Shown piece after piece: positions 1 through 9,426 of a DNA stretch of 64,000 bases. The position numbers were made by a program, and so were the translations under genes. Each line of letters begins with the position of its first letter. The first letter of the stretch is position 1. The stretch is from Halobacteriales archaeon QS_4_69_31 (GTDB taxonomy: Archaea; Halobacteriota; Halobacteria; Halobacteriales; Haloarculaceae). Below the pieces are notes generated by a model. The model made no database searches. It was given only the letters and a program-made list of their open reading frames with translations, and was not told the origin of the DNA. The stretch lies in contig PXRP01000037.1 of the NCBI GenBank assembly GCA_003021655.1, positions 112,707-176,706 of the forward strand, given 5' to 3'.

Positions 1-392
1 CCGTTGACGGCCTCGTTCGTCGCCGCCGGCGCGACCGCCTGGACGCAGAAAAACAGCGCGAACACGCCCACCGGGAGCGCGAACACGACGGGGTCGTGTT
101 TCGTGGCGAAGTTCCGGAGGGTCCCGACGACCCCCGTCCGCCGGATCCCCAGCAGGGCGGGTTCGCCCGACGGCTCCTCCGGGTCCGGCGAGTACGGGAG
201 GACCGCCAGGTAGCCCATCCCCGACGTGAAAAAGACGAGCGCGACCGCCAGCCACGTCTCCCCGGTGACGACCGTCCCTACGAACTCCGGGAAGAAAAAC
301 CCCGAGAGCACGACCGCACCCGACGCCGCACACAGCGGTGCCAGCAACTTGGCGAACATCTGCTCGGTGCCCGTCGCCGCTGACGTACCCAT
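1..392 (-). CDS. BCCT-type transporter, N-terminal part (cut by window edge)
   Basis: About 130 residues of an integral membrane protein whose C-terminus lies beyond the left edge. Two hydrophobic segments (about residues 15-35 and 45-65) precede a soluble stretch. A third segment then starts with the pattern KHDPVVFALPVGVFALFF, which resembles the first helix of betaine/choline/carnitine (BCCT) carriers, including the one at 13978-15756. The N-terminal helix pair before it is extra relative to the minimal BCCT fold. A TATA-like element (CTATACG on the minus strand, about 415-421) lies 25 bp before the ATG, fitting a leaderless transcript. Assignment rests on one helix, so another membrane carrier family is possible. 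Confidence 0.55.
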   Translation of the reverse strand, partial: MGTSAATGTEQMFAKLLAPLCAASGAVVLSGFFFPEFVGTVVTGETWLAVALVFFTSGMGYLAVLPYSPDPEEPSGEPALLGIRRTGVVGTLRNFATKHDPVVFALPVGVFALFFCVQAVAPAATNEAVN

Positions 393-479
393 GTCTGTTC
401 TCTGAGACTGCCCGACGTATAGTTGTTCGGTGGAAACACATCACATACGCGGTCTAGCAGTGCGTCTCCCACCGGCGGG

Positions 480-602
480 GAGCGGCCACGGCCCGACCGA
501 CCCGGGCACACCACAGCCGAGCGGTATCCCGACTCTGGCCGGTCCGAGCACGCCACGGGGGAGCGGTATCCCGCATCCACCCGACCCGGTGGTACCGCAG
601 AC
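480..602. repeat. degenerate ~40-bp tandem repeat, three copies
   Basis: Units start at about 480, 519 and 561, each with GAGCGG. The last two share GAGCGGTATCCCG exactly. The array lies just past the stop of the potassium channel gene (minus strand) and fills most of the 393-609 gap. It is one of about a dozen such arrays at gene ends in this window. Confidence 0.6.
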
Positions 603-609
603 AGTAGTG

Positions 610-1836
610 TCAGTCCTCGGAGGTTTCGAGGGCGGCGACGACCGACGAGGAGGCGGACTCGTCGAGGACCGACTCGCCGAGGAGACGGCCGCCGATGGTG
701 TGAGGGTTGATGACCTGGTCGGCGCCGACCGAGGCGAGTTTGTCGACGTGTTTGGCCTCGCTCGCGCCCGCCACGATGCGCATGTCGGGATTGACGTTCC
801 GGGCGGCGATGACCGCCAGCACGTCCGTGGCGTCGTCACCGCTGGCGACGACGACGCCGCTCGCGCTGTCGACCTGTGCCCGTTCGAGTATTTCCTCGTC
901 GGTCGGGTCGCCGGTGAGGACGTTGACCGACTCGGCGTCGAGGTCCGCTGCCGTGTCCTCGTCGGGCGTCACGACGACGACGTCAGTCTCGTCCGCGAGG
1001 CTGTCGAGCAACGATTCCGTGAGGTCGCCGTACCCGAGAACCACGACGTGGTTCTCGAGGAGTCTGAGTTCCGAGGGAGTCATGTTTCCGAAAGCCGCCG
1101 CCATCCGCGATTCAATGGCCGGGACGACGAGCGCGCCGACCGCCGCCGTGAACGCACCGGTGCCGAGTATGACGATAGACAGCGAGAAGAACTCGCCGAT
1201 CTGCGTGGTCGGCGTGATGTCGCCGTACCCGACCGTCGCGATGGTGATGATCACGAAGTAGAGGGCGTCGACCCAGTCGGCGATGGCGGTGAAGTGTTCC
1301 TGCAGGCCGTACGCGCCGACGGTCCCGTAGGCCACGACGCCGGCGACCGACAGCAGCGACGCGATCTGCAGCGGCGAGAGGTCCAGCGACTGGTCGAAGG
1401 CCTCGCGGTTGCGGACCAGCAGCGGGACCGTGACGCCGACCGCGAGCAACAGCGGTATGTCCGTCGTCGCGAGGGTCGTCAGCGGCAACACCGCCAGCGC
1501 CGGCAGGAGGACCATCGCCACACGCCAGGCGAGGCGTTTGCGCCGCTGCAACCCGACGGTGACCGGAGCGAGCAGGAACGCGAACGTGACGCCGGCGAGT
1601 CGCGCGACGACCGTCGTCGCCGGGACGTACGGCGCGAGCGGGCCGTTCAGCGACACGACCGGCGCGCTGAGGTTCGACAGCCCCGTCACGAACGCCAGCA
1701 GCGTTGTGACGCCGGTCAGGACGACCGCCGGCTGGGCGCCCGAGAACTCCTCCCAGTCGACGAACGGGATCCGGTCGGCCGGGTAGAAGACCTCCTCGTA
1801 GGCTTGCTCGGCCTGCCCGTCGGGTGCGTCGACCAC
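610..1836 (-). CDS. Potassium channel with TrkA-N (RCK) domain
   Basis: A roughly 408-residue ion channel in the cytoplasmic membrane. Hydrophobic helices span about residues 37-57, 71-96, 105-123 and 126-141. A classic two-helix pore module follows: inner helix about 158-180, pore loop with the K+ selectivity filter TVGYGD at about 201-206, and outer helix about 217-240. From about residue 262 comes a cytoplasmic Rossmann-type RCK/TrkA-N domain (HVVVLGYGDLTESLL), which in this family binds nucleotide or ions and gates the pore. I chose the GTG at 1834-1836 because a TTTTTATA box on the minus strand (1858-1865) sits about 25 bp upstream, typical of a leaderless mRNA. The open frame continues to 1920 but then overlaps that promoter. 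Confidence 0.9.
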   Translation of the reverse strand: MVDAPDGQAEQAYEEVFYPADRIPFVDWEEFSGAQPAVVLTGVTTLLAFVTGLSNLSAPVVSLNGPLAPYVPATTVVARLAGVTFAFLLAPVTVGLQRRKRLAWRVAMVLLPALAVLPLTTLATTDIPLLLAVGVTVPLLVRNREAFDQSLDLSPLQIASLLSVAGVVAYGTVGAYGLQEHFTAIADWVDALYFVIITIATVGYGDITPTTQIGEFFSLSIVILGTGAFTAAVGALVVPAIESRMAAAFGNMTPSELRLLENHVVVLGYGDLTESLLDSLADETDVVVVTPDEDTAADLDAESVNVLTGDPTDEEILERAQVDSASGVVVASGDDATDVLAVIAARNVNPDMRIVAGASEAKHVDKLASVGADQVINPHTIGGRLLGESVLDESASSSVVAALETSED

Positions 1837-2158
1837 GCCACCGCTTCGCGGACGAGCTATAAAAAGTACCCGCTGACTCGCTCCTGACGGCGGTTTCGCG
1901 GGTCGCCGGAACCCCACCACTCACTGCCCCGGCGCCTGTCCCCACGGCTATGACGGGAGACCGTGACCAGAGAGCACCCGCCACCGTCACCGAGCCTCCG
2001 ATCCCCCCGGAGAGGAGTGTCACACCGCCGCGCCCGCAGGCGACGGCGCCGACGGACCGTCCGACGGTGACGACCCGGGCCCGCCGGAAAGCGGCGAGAG
2101 CGTGGGAGCGCCGACCGAGAAAGCCGGGGGTCGCCGCCCTGCCCGGGGCGTCCGGACG
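1837..2158. other. intergenic region between K+ channel and EamA gene
   Basis: About 320 bp. It holds the TATA box of the channel gene. The rest is GC-rich, low-complexity sequence open in more than one plus-strand frame, and it could encode an N-terminal extension of the EamA protein (GTG at 2102). I see no other gene here. Confidence 0.5.
1858..1865 (-). promoter_or_regulatory. TATA box of the K+ channel gene
   Basis: TTTTTATA on the minus strand, centred about 25 bp upstream of the GTG at 1836. It decides the start codon. Confidence 0.7.
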
Positions 2159-2572
2159 ATGGTGAGCGCGGCCGTCCTGTTCGGGCTGGGGACGATGGTA
2201 GCGTGGGGGTTCTGGATCGTGTTCGGGAACGTCGCCTCGAACGCGGTCGACCCCGAGATGGCGGCGTTTCTCTCGTATCTGACCGCCGCCGTCGTCACCG
2301 GCGCCTACGTCCTCGTCTCGGACGCCTCGCTGGCGGTCACCGGCCGGGGGCTGGCCTTCTCGGCGGCGGCCGGCGTGGCAGCCGCTATCGGCGTGGTCTC
2401 GACGTTCATCGGCGTTACCGTCGGTCCCACCTCCGTCGTGGCGACTATCGGCGGTATGTACTTCATCACCGCGGCGGTCATCAGCGTCGTCGCGCTCGGG
2501 GAACCGGTCTCGGCCAACAGGCTCGCCGGGATCGGCTTCGCGGTCGTCGCCATCCTGCTCATCAACAGGTAA
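2159..2572 (+). CDS. EamA/DMT-family single-domain transporter
   Basis: A 137-residue membrane protein with four to five hydrophobic helices and little else, the size of one EamA (drug/metabolite transporter) half. Family-like features are the aromatic first helix (GTMVAWGFWIVFGNVAS), the small-residue helix with PTSVVATIGGMYF, and the closing GEPVSANRLAGIGFAVVAILL, which matches the usual end of an EamA repeat. Single-domain members are thought to act as dimers; the substrate is unknown. The ATG at 2159 puts the first helix at the start. An in-frame GTG at 2102 would add 19 residues rich in Arg and Gly and cannot be excluded. No clear TATA box decides between them. Confidence 0.7.
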   Translation: MVSAAVLFGLGTMVAWGFWIVFGNVASNAVDPEMAAFLSYLTAAVVTGAYVLVSDASLAVTGRGLAFSAAAGVAAAIGVVSTFIGVTVGPTSVVATIGGMYFITAAVISVVALGEPVSANRLAGIGFAVVAILLINR

Positions 2573-2636
2573 CGCCGGAGCCGACACATCCTATCGGTGG
2601 TCTGTCTCGATGTGGCCGCGGCCGGGGTCGACTGGA

Positions 2637-2642
2637 TTTAAG
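2637..2642 (+). promoter_or_regulatory. TATA-like box of ridA
   Basis: TTTAAG lies 25-30 bp upstream of the ATG at 2667, implying a leaderless transcript and ruling out the upstream ATG at 2610. Confidence 0.6.
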
Positions 2643-2666
2643 AGACCGCCCCGGGAACGTCGGTGT

Positions 2667-3025
<359 letters not shown>

Positions 3026-3047
<22 letters not shown>

Positions 3048-3105
3048 CGTCTCCACAGCCGGCCCTCGCCACGACCGACTGACGTCTCCACAGCCGGCCC
3101 TCGCC
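3026..3105. repeat. 35-bp perfect tandem duplication over the ridA stop codon
   Basis: Unit 1 is 3026-3060 and unit 2 is 3061-3095, identical over 35 bp. A further 10 bp of a third unit follows (3096-3105). Unit 1 contains the last ridA codons and the TGA; unit 2 is an untranslated copy. Perfect identity implies a recent event. Confidence 0.9.
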
Positions 3106-3350
3106 AGCGAGGGGGTCCGAAACCACTTCACGCCGGGGATCTATCTCTCGGCCGACCGGTTGCTTCACAGCGTTAACGCTGTTATTCGGAGGGAGCCCAG
3201 CGGTCACGCGGTCGTTTGGCATCGCTTTTAACCGTCGCCTCCCCCTCCGCCGGGTAGTGGATTCGCAAGTCCGACCGCGAGCAGTTCCGGGAAGCCGTCC
3301 GGCGCCACGACGGCGACCACTGAGTCACGGCCCCGGGCGGGGCTGGGCGG

Positions 3351-5078
3351 TCAGAACAGGCCGGTGATGTTGCCGTCCTCGTCGATGTCCATGTCGGCGG
3401 CGGCCGGCCGGCGCGGCAGGCCGGGCATCGTCAGGGCGTCGGCGGTCAGCGCGACGAGAAAGCCCGCACCTGCGGAGGGGTAGACCTCGCTTATCTCCAG
3501 TTCCCAGCCGGTGGGCGCGCCCTTCTTGGTGGCGTCGTCGCTCAGCGAGTGGAAGGTCTTGGACAGGATCACCGGGTAGTCGCCGAACCCGAGTTCCTCC
3601 ATGCGGTCGATGTCGTCGAGCGCGCTGCCGGTGAACTTGACGCCGTCGGCGCCGTAGATCTCGGTCGCGACCGTCTCGATCTTGTCGGTGACCGAGTCCT
3701 CGTCCTCGTAGAGGTAGCGGAACTCGTCTTCGTCGCCCTCCCGGGTGGCGGCGATGACCTGCTCGCCGAGGTCCTCGCCGCCCTCGCTGCCCGTCTCGAA
3801 GACCTCGGAGACGGCGGCTCTGACCCCGAGGTCCTCGCGGCAGTGGTCGAGGACTGTCTCGACTTCCTCGTCGGCGTCGTCCGGGAAGCGGTTGACGGCG
3901 ACGACGACGGGGACGCCGAACTTCTGGAGGTTCTCGACGTGCTTGTCGAGGTTCTCGAAGCCGCGCTCGATGGCGTCGACCCCGGCGGCGTCGATAGCGT
4001 CGAAGTCGGCGGGCCACATGTCCTCGCCGTGGTACTTGAGCGCGCGGACCGACGAGACGAGGACGACCGCGTTGGGGACCATCTCGCCCATCCGGCAGAC
4101 GACGTTCATGAACTTCTCGGCGCCCAGGTCCGACCCGAACCCGGCCTCGGTGACGAGGTAATCGCCCATGCCGAACGCGGCCTTGTCGGCGATGAGCGAG
4201 TTCGTACCGTGTGCGATGTTGGCGAACGGGCCGCCGTGGACGAACGCCGGCGTTCCCTCGATGGTCTGGACGACGTTGGGCTTGATGGCGTCCCGCAGGA
4301 GCATCGTCGCCGGTCCGGTCGCCTCGATGTCGTCGACCGTGATCGGCTCGCCGTCGGTGTCGTAGGCGACAATGATCCGCGCGACGCGCTCCTTGAGGTC
4401 GCCCAGGTCCGTCGCCAGACAGAGGACGGCCATCAGCTCCGAGGCGGCGGTGAGGATGAACCCGTCCTCGCGGGGCGTGCCGCCGGATTTCCCGCCGAGG
4501 CCGACGACGGTCTCCCGCAGCGCGCGGTCGTTCATGTCCAGCGCCCGCGGCCAGGCCACGTCGTTGACGTCGATATCGAGGTCGTTGCCCTGCGAGAGGC
4601 GGGCGTCCAGCATCGCCGCGATGAGGTTGTGCGCCGAGGTCAGCGCGTGGAGGTCGCCCGTGAAGTGGAGGTTGATGTCCTCCATCGGGAGGACCTGCGA
4701 GCGGCCGCCGCCGGCCGCGCCGCCCTTGACGCCGAAGACCGGCCCCAGCGACGGCTCGCGGATCGCGATCATCGCGTCCTCGCCGAGGTGGTTGAGCGTC
4801 TGGCCCAGGCCCACCGTCGTGACCGTCTTGCCCTCGCCTTTCGGGGTGGGCGTCATCCCCGTGACCAGGACGAGGTTCCCCTCGCGCTCGTCGGCCTGGT
4901 CGCGGAGCCGGTCGACGGCGTGGTGTTTTACCTTCGCCGTGTACTCGCCGAAGTACTGGAGGTCGTCGAGCCCCAGCCCCCACGGCTCGACCAGTTCCCA
5001 GATCGGCTCCATTTCCGTCGACTGTGCCAGCTCGTAGTCCGTCGGGAACGGTTCCCGTTTTTCGTCGGATGATGTCAT
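3351..5078 (-). CDS. fhs: Formate--tetrahydrofolate ligase
   Basis: A 575-residue enzyme, full length for the family. It interconverts formate + THF + ATP and 10-formyl-THF, linking formate to the folate C1 pool; run backwards it would yield ATP from C1 units. The signature P-loop TPTPKGEGKT is at about residues 76-85. Conserved blocks follow: REPSLGPVFGVKGGAAGGG, FTGDLHALTSAHNL, the TEAGFGSDLGAEKF block and the C-terminal SAGAGFLVALTADALTMPGLP. I chose the ATG at 5078 because the protein then starts MTSSDEKREPFPTDYELAQ; the open frame continues ten codons further. It is a long way from the C1 genes at 16-30 kb but belongs functionally with them. Confidence 0.95.
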   Translation of the reverse strand: MTSSDEKREPFPTDYELAQSTEMEPIWELVEPWGLGLDDLQYFGEYTAKVKHHAVDRLRDQADEREGNLVLVTGMTPTPKGEGKTVTTVGLGQTLNHLGEDAMIAIREPSLGPVFGVKGGAAGGGRSQVLPMEDINLHFTGDLHALTSAHNLIAAMLDARLSQGNDLDIDVNDVAWPRALDMNDRALRETVVGLGGKSGGTPREDGFILTAASELMAVLCLATDLGDLKERVARIIVAYDTDGEPITVDDIEATGPATMLLRDAIKPNVVQTIEGTPAFVHGGPFANIAHGTNSLIADKAAFGMGDYLVTEAGFGSDLGAEKFMNVVCRMGEMVPNAVVLVSSVRALKYHGEDMWPADFDAIDAAGVDAIERGFENLDKHVENLQKFGVPVVVAVNRFPDDADEEVETVLDHCREDLGVRAAVSEVFETGSEGGEDLGEQVIAATREGDEDEFRYLYEDEDSVTDKIETVATEIYGADGVKFTGSALDDIDRMEELGFGDYPVILSKTFHSLSDDATKKGAPTGWELEISEVYPSAGAGFLVALTADALTMPGLPRRPAAADMDIDEDGNITGLF

Positions 5079-5211
5079 CTCGTACTGCCTTTCCCCTCTG
5101 TGGGACAAGAGTGTTGGCGAATCTGGCAGATATCAGAGAGGATGTGTTTGGTCCGGGCGGCGGGCCGGACCGCGGTTCGTCCGGGTACGGGAGTGACGTG
5201 ACTCTCGGTCG

Positions 5212-6414
5212 TCAGGGGGTCTCCGGGCGGAGGTAGTCGGCGACGGTCTCGGGGTCGGCACTGATGCCCCCGCCCTGTGCGAGCGTGGGGCGGCCGCCGC
5301 CCCCGCCGCCGAACTCGTCGGTCACGTCCGCGACGACGCCGCCGGCGTCGGTGTCGCCGTCGGCGGCGACGACGACGAATGTCGAGCCGTCGACGCCCGC
5401 GAGCGCGACGACGTCGGCACCCTCGACGTCGCCGGCGCGGTCGGCCACCGCGTTCGCATCGACGCCTTCGACGGTGCCGACCAGCCACTCCTCGCCGTCC
5501 ACGGGGACGGTGTTCTCCGCGAGCGTCGCCAGCCGCGCGTCCAGCAGTCGCTCCCCGAGTTCGTCGCGTTCCTCGCGGAGCGACGCCGCCTCTTCGAGGA
5601 GGCTCTCGGCACGCCCCGGGAGGTCCGTCACGCTCGTATCGAGGGCCGCCGCGGCCCGGCGTGCGCTGCGGCGCTCCTCGATATCGGCGTCGATGGCCGC
5701 CGGCCCGACCGCGTACTCGACGCGGACGAGCCCGGACCCGGGGTTCGAGACCGCCTGGACGCGAATCGGCCCGACCGCCGTCGTCGTCCGGACGTGGGTG
5801 CCGCCACAGGCCGAGATGTCCCAGCCCTCGACCTCGACAACCCGGACCGTCTCGGTCGCCGCGACGTCCTCGCCGAGATTGAAGACGAGGCCGTCGGTCT
5901 CGCGGGCCTCGTCGGCGTCCATCTCGTACCAGTCGACGGTCCTGCCGTCCCAGACCGCCTCGTTGGCGAGCCGCTGGAAGGAGAGGGGGTTCACCGAGTC
6001 GGCGTCGGCGTCCGTCTCGAAGTCGAGCCGGACGGCCGCCTCCCCGATGTCGAAGCCGCCGTAGCCGTCCTCGTCCAACAGCTTCCGCCCCGCGCCGTAG
6101 ATGACGTGGCTGGCGGTGTGAGCGCGCATGGTGTAGGTCCGGAAGGCGTCGTCTATCTCGCCGGTGACCGTCTCGCCGGCCTCGAACGCCGGCGGGTCCG
6201 CGAGCGTGTGGACGGGGGCGCCGTCGCGCTTCTGGACGTCACTGACGGCGACGCCCCCGAGCGTCCCGCGGTCGGGAGGCTGGCCGCCCCCCTCCGGGTA
6301 GAAGTAGGTCCGGTCGAGGGTCACCTCCCGCCCGTCGACCGACCGGACTGTCGCCTCGAAGCGTCGCACGTACGGTTCCTCGGGGGCCAGCGAGCGTGGC
6401 GCGTCGTCGTTCAC
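5212..6414 (-). CDS. Alanyl-tRNA editing protein (AlaX-type, with DHHA1 domain)
   Basis: A 400-residue AlaX-like protein that hydrolyses mischarged Ser- or Gly-tRNA(Ala) in trans. The editing-site zinc ligands are visible: HTASH (His99, His103) and SACGGTH (Cys203, His207). The N-terminal half is the AlaRS editing domain (YFYPEGGGQPPDRGTL is the usual motif). A helical linker lies at about 240-300. The C-terminal DHHA1-type domain ends in FGGGGGGRPTLAQGGG. All catalytic metal ligands are intact. The start is a GTG at 6414 with a TTTAGG element about 28 bp upstream. The gene is divergent from folCP, and the two promoters share 105 bp. Confidence 0.9.
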   Translation of the reverse strand: MNDDAPRSLAPEEPYVRRFEATVRSVDGREVTLDRTYFYPEGGGQPPDRGTLGGVAVSDVQKRDGAPVHTLADPPAFEAGETVTGEIDDAFRTYTMRAHTASHVIYGAGRKLLDEDGYGGFDIGEAAVRLDFETDADADSVNPLSFQRLANEAVWDGRTVDWYEMDADEARETDGLVFNLGEDVAATETVRVVEVEGWDISACGGTHVRTTTAVGPIRVQAVSNPGSGLVRVEYAVGPAAIDADIEERRSARRAAAALDTSVTDLPGRAESLLEEAASLREERDELGERLLDARLATLAENTVPVDGEEWLVGTVEGVDANAVADRAGDVEGADVVALAGVDGSTFVVVAADGDTDAGGVVADVTDEFGGGGGGRPTLAQGGGISADPETVADYLRPETP

Positions 6415-6488
6415 ACCGGGAGGGAGGCGACCACAGCCCCTAAATGGCGCGGTGTCCGGTCGCTCTGGACCGTCGCCGGCGGCGATAG

Positions 6489-6495
6489 CTTAAAC
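6489..6495 (+). promoter_or_regulatory. TATA box of folCP
   Basis: CTTAAAC about 28 bp upstream of the ATG at 6520, implying a leaderless transcript. Confidence 0.6.
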
Positions 6496-6519
6496 ATCCG
6501 CCGGCCGCCGACCTGTAGT

Positions 6520-8973
6520 ATGCAGTACCACGAGGCGGCCGACTACCTGGAGTCCCTACAGCGCCATCGGCCCAAACTCGGGGTCGAGACGACGGCGCGG
6601 ATGCTCTCGCACCTGGGCGACCCCCAGGAGGGAGCCGATGTCGTCCAGGTGGCCGGCTCGAACGGGAAGGGTTCGACCGCCCGGATGGTAGAGAGTGTCC
6701 TCCGGGCCGAGGGGCTCGACGTCGGCCTCTTTACCTCGCCCGGCCTGGTCGACTTCCGGGACCAGATCACCGTCAACGGCGGGCGGATCCCCGAGGACCG
6801 CGTCTCTGCGTTCGTCGAGACGATGGACCCGTGTCTGGAGCGACTGGCGGCCGACGACGACACCCCCACCCACTTCGAGGTGGTCACGGCGCTCGCGCTC
6901 TATCACTTCGGCGCCGAGGACGTCGACGTGGCCGTCCTCGAGGTCGGCATCGGCGGGCGCTACGACGCGACCAGCGCGACCGATCCGGTGGCGAGCGCGG
7001 TCACGAGCGTCAGCCTCGAACACACGGACCTGCTCGGGGACACGGTCGAAGAGATCGCACGCGACAAGGCACAGGTCGCCCCCGAGGGCGCGCCGCTGGT
7101 CACCGGCGCGACCGGGCCGGCACTCGAGGCCATCCGCGGGGTGACCGACGTCGTGACCGTGGGCGGGGAGGGCGCGGACGTCCGCGCGGTCGAGACCGGC
7201 ATGCGCTCGGACGTCGAGAGCCACGTCTCGATAACGGGTCCGGACTGGGCGCTGGAGACATCCCTCTCGCTTTTGGGCGCCCACCAGGCGACGAACGCCG
7301 GCGTGGCGGCGACGCTCGCCCGCCAGGTCGCGGACGTGGACACGGCGACGGTCGCCGACGGCCTGCGCGCGGCGACGTGGCCGGGCCGGTTCGAGACGGT
7401 GGCGACCGACCCGCGGGTGGTCCTCGACGGCTCGCACAACCCCGGCGCCGCCGCGACGCTGGGCGGCCTGCTCGACCGCTACGACTACGAGGACCTCCAC
7501 GTCGTCTTCGGGGCGATGGCCGACAAGGACCACGACGGCATGGTCGCACAGCTCCCCCCGGTCGAGACGGTCCTGGCGACGCGCCCGGACCTCGACCGGG
7601 CGGCGGACCTGGACACCCTCGTCGACGCCTTCGCGGGGCGTTCGGCCCGCGTCGAGCGGGTCCCGTCTGTCGCGGCGGCCGTCGAGCGCGCGCTCGCGAC
7701 CGCCGACCCGGCCGATTTCGTCCTCGTCACCGGCTCGCTGTACGTCGTCGCGGAGGCGCGCGACCGGTGGACCCGCCGGCTCGTCCCGAGAGACCGCCAC
7801 CCCGCCGGGAGCCTGGCGGCCGTCCGGTCGGGGGCGGTGTTCCCCGAGACGACGGCCGAGGACCTCGACCACCGGCTGTTTACCACCTACCTCCGGGCGG
7901 GCCAGGCACGACAGGTCGCCCGCCGGCTCGACGCCGCGGGCGGGGAGTGTCACCGCTCGACGGCGGGGGCGCCGGGCAAGTACGTCGCGACCGTCCTGTC
8001 GGGGACGGTCACGCAACTCCGGGCACTGGCCGAGGCCCTCGACGATGACGGCCTCGGGCTGGCACACGTCGGCGACCAGGTCCGGGCGGCCCTCGACGGG
8101 GGAGCCGGCGCGCCCTTCGGTGGGGAAGGGGGGTCTGAGGGGGCGGCAAGCGCCGGTGACGGACCGAACGCGTCGCCCGGTGCCGGCGGGACCGCGCTCA
8201 TGGGGATCCTGGACGTGGCGCCCGGCGAGCCTCGCGACGGACGGTCCGACGGCGGGCGCGGGGCGGACGTCGACGCCGCGGCGGCACGCGCCGACGAGAT
8301 GGTCGCGGCGGGCGCGGACGTGGTAGACGTGAGCCTGGCGCGGTCAGGCGGCGACCCCCCGTCGGTCGAGGCCGCGCGGGCCCGCGTCGTCCCGGTCGTC
8401 GAGGCCATCGCGGACCTAGACGCCCGGGTTTCGGTCGACACCCACAGGGCGGCCGTCGCCGACGCGGCGCTGGCGGCGGGCGCGGACGTCGTCAGGGACG
8501 TGTCGGGGCTGGGCGACCCGGAGATGCGGTTCGTCGTGGCCGACCACGACGCCTCGATAGTGCTCGCCCACAGCCTGTCGGCGCCCGGCCAGTCGGGCCG
8601 GACCGTCATCTACGACGACGTCGTCGAGGACGTACTCAGGGACCTCTCCGAGCGGGTGATGCGGGCCGAGCGGGCCGGACTCGACCGCGAGCAGGTCCTG
8701 GTCGACCCGGGGCTGGGGCTGGGCAAGGACGCCGCGGAGTCGGTCGAGCTCGTCGACCGTCTCGGGGAGTTGCGTGCGCTGGGCTGTCCGGTGGTGGTCG
8801 GCCACTCGGGCGCGTCGATGTTCGAGCGGGCCGGCCGTGCCGGCGAGGGGCTGGCGTCGACGCTGGCGGTGACGGCCATGGCGGCCGAGCGCGGCGCGGA
8901 CGTCGTGCGGGTCCAGAACGTCGCCGAGAACGCGGCGGTGCTGCGGACGACGGCGGCGACGGACGGCCGCTGA
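6520..8973 (+). CDS. folCP: Bifunctional folylpolyglutamate synthase / dihydropteroate synthase-like protein (FolC-FolP fusion)
   Basis: A 817-residue fusion known from haloarchaea. The N-terminal FolC half (about 1-430) adds glutamates to folates. It has the P-loop AGSNGKGST (about 45-53), EVGIGGRYDAT (about 143-153), the EHTDLLGDTVEEIARDKA block and DGSHNPG (about 305). After a middle region and a Gly/Ala/Ser-rich linker (about 525-558) comes a dihydropteroate-synthase-like TIM barrel (about 559-815). The barrel is degenerate. MGILN-V-TPDSF reads MGILD-V-APGEP, the GGESTRPG loop reads SLARSGG, VND reads VRD, and SRKS reads SGAS. SVDT and DPGLGLGK remain. The FolC half looks active; activity of the DHPS half is doubtful. 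Confidence 0.88.
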   Translation: MQYHEAADYLESLQRHRPKLGVETTARMLSHLGDPQEGADVVQVAGSNGKGSTARMVESVLRAEGLDVGLFTSPGLVDFRDQITVNGGRIPEDRVSAFVETMDPCLERLAADDDTPTHFEVVTALALYHFGAEDVDVAVLEVGIGGRYDATSATDPVASAVTSVSLEHTDLLGDTVEEIARDKAQVAPEGAPLVTGATGPALEAIRGVTDVVTVGGEGADVRAVETGMRSDVESHVSITGPDWALETSLSLLGAHQATNAGVAATLARQVADVDTATVADGLRAATWPGRFETVATDPRVVLDGSHNPGAAATLGGLLDRYDYEDLHVVFGAMADKDHDGMVAQLPPVETVLATRPDLDRAADLDTLVDAFAGRSARVERVPSVAAAVERALATADPADFVLVTGSLYVVAEARDRWTRRLVPRDRHPAGSLAAVRSGAVFPETTAEDLDHRLFTTYLRAGQARQVARRLDAAGGECHRSTAGAPGKYVATVLSGTVTQLRALAEALDDDGLGLAHVGDQVRAALDGGAGAPFGGEGGSEGAASAGDGPNASPGAGGTALMGILDVAPGEPRDGRSDGGRGADVDAAAARADEMVAAGADVVDVSLARSGGDPPSVEAARARVVPVVEAIADLDARVSVDTHRAAVADAALAAGADVVRDVSGLGDPEMRFVVADHDASIVLAHSLSAPGQSGRTVIYDDVVEDVLRDLSERVMRAERAGLDREQVLVDPGLGLGKDAAESVELVDRLGELRALGCPVVVGHSGASMFERAGRAGEGLASTLAVTAMAAERGADVVRVQNVAENAAVLRTTAATDGR

Positions 8974-8976
8974 CGG

Positions 8977-9426
8977 CTACTCCAGCCCCAGGTCCGACGA
9001 GACGCTCCCCAGTTCCTGGACCATCTTGAGCGTGTCCCACTGCGCACGGACGTCCGTGATGGCCCCGTCGTCAGTGACGAAGACGCTGATCCCCTCGACG
9101 ACGAAGGACTCGCCGGTCGGCTCGACGCCGAAGACCGCGTTCTCGTGGGTGCCGACCGCGGACCACTGGACGACGAACTGCTCGCCCGCGCCCGCCACCG
9201 CGTCGACGGTGTACTCCAGGTCCGGGAACGCCGTCCGGTAGACCTCGACGAACTCTTTGACGTCGGACGGGCCGTCGACCGTCGCCGGGCTGAGCGTCCC
9301 CGGACCGCGGTAGTCGACGTCGTCGGCGAGGATCTCGTCCGCGACCGACAGGTCCCCCTCCGTGAAGAGGTCCTCGAACCACCTGTGGACCAGCCGGGCC
9401 GAACCGGTCGTCTCTCTGGGTGTCAT
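8977..9426 (-). CDS. SnoaL-like ester cyclase family protein
   Basis: A 149-residue single-domain protein of the NTF2-like alpha+beta barrel fold. SnoaL-type features are the N-terminal helix ending in WFEDLFTEGDLSVADEILADDVDY, then TVDGPSDVKEFVEVYRTAFPDLEYTVD, and the C-terminal strand DGAITDVRAQWDTLKMVQELG. Members include polyketide cyclases and many uncharacterised proteins, and nothing here identifies a substrate. The stop lies 3 bp from the stop of the convergent folCP gene. A second, more distant member is at 10751-11179. Confidence 0.75.
   Translation of the reverse strand: MTPRETTGSARLVHRWFEDLFTEGDLSVADEILADDVDYRGPGTLSPATVDGPSDVKEFVEVYRTAFPDLEYTVDAVAGAGEQFVVQWSAVGTHENAVFGVEPTGESFVVEGISVFVTDDGAITDVRAQWDTLKMVQELGSVSSDLGLE

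Noticed and set aside
3549..5072. Plus-strand 507-codon open frame opposite fhs.
   Set aside because: Shadow of a full-length, motif-complete formate-THF ligase.
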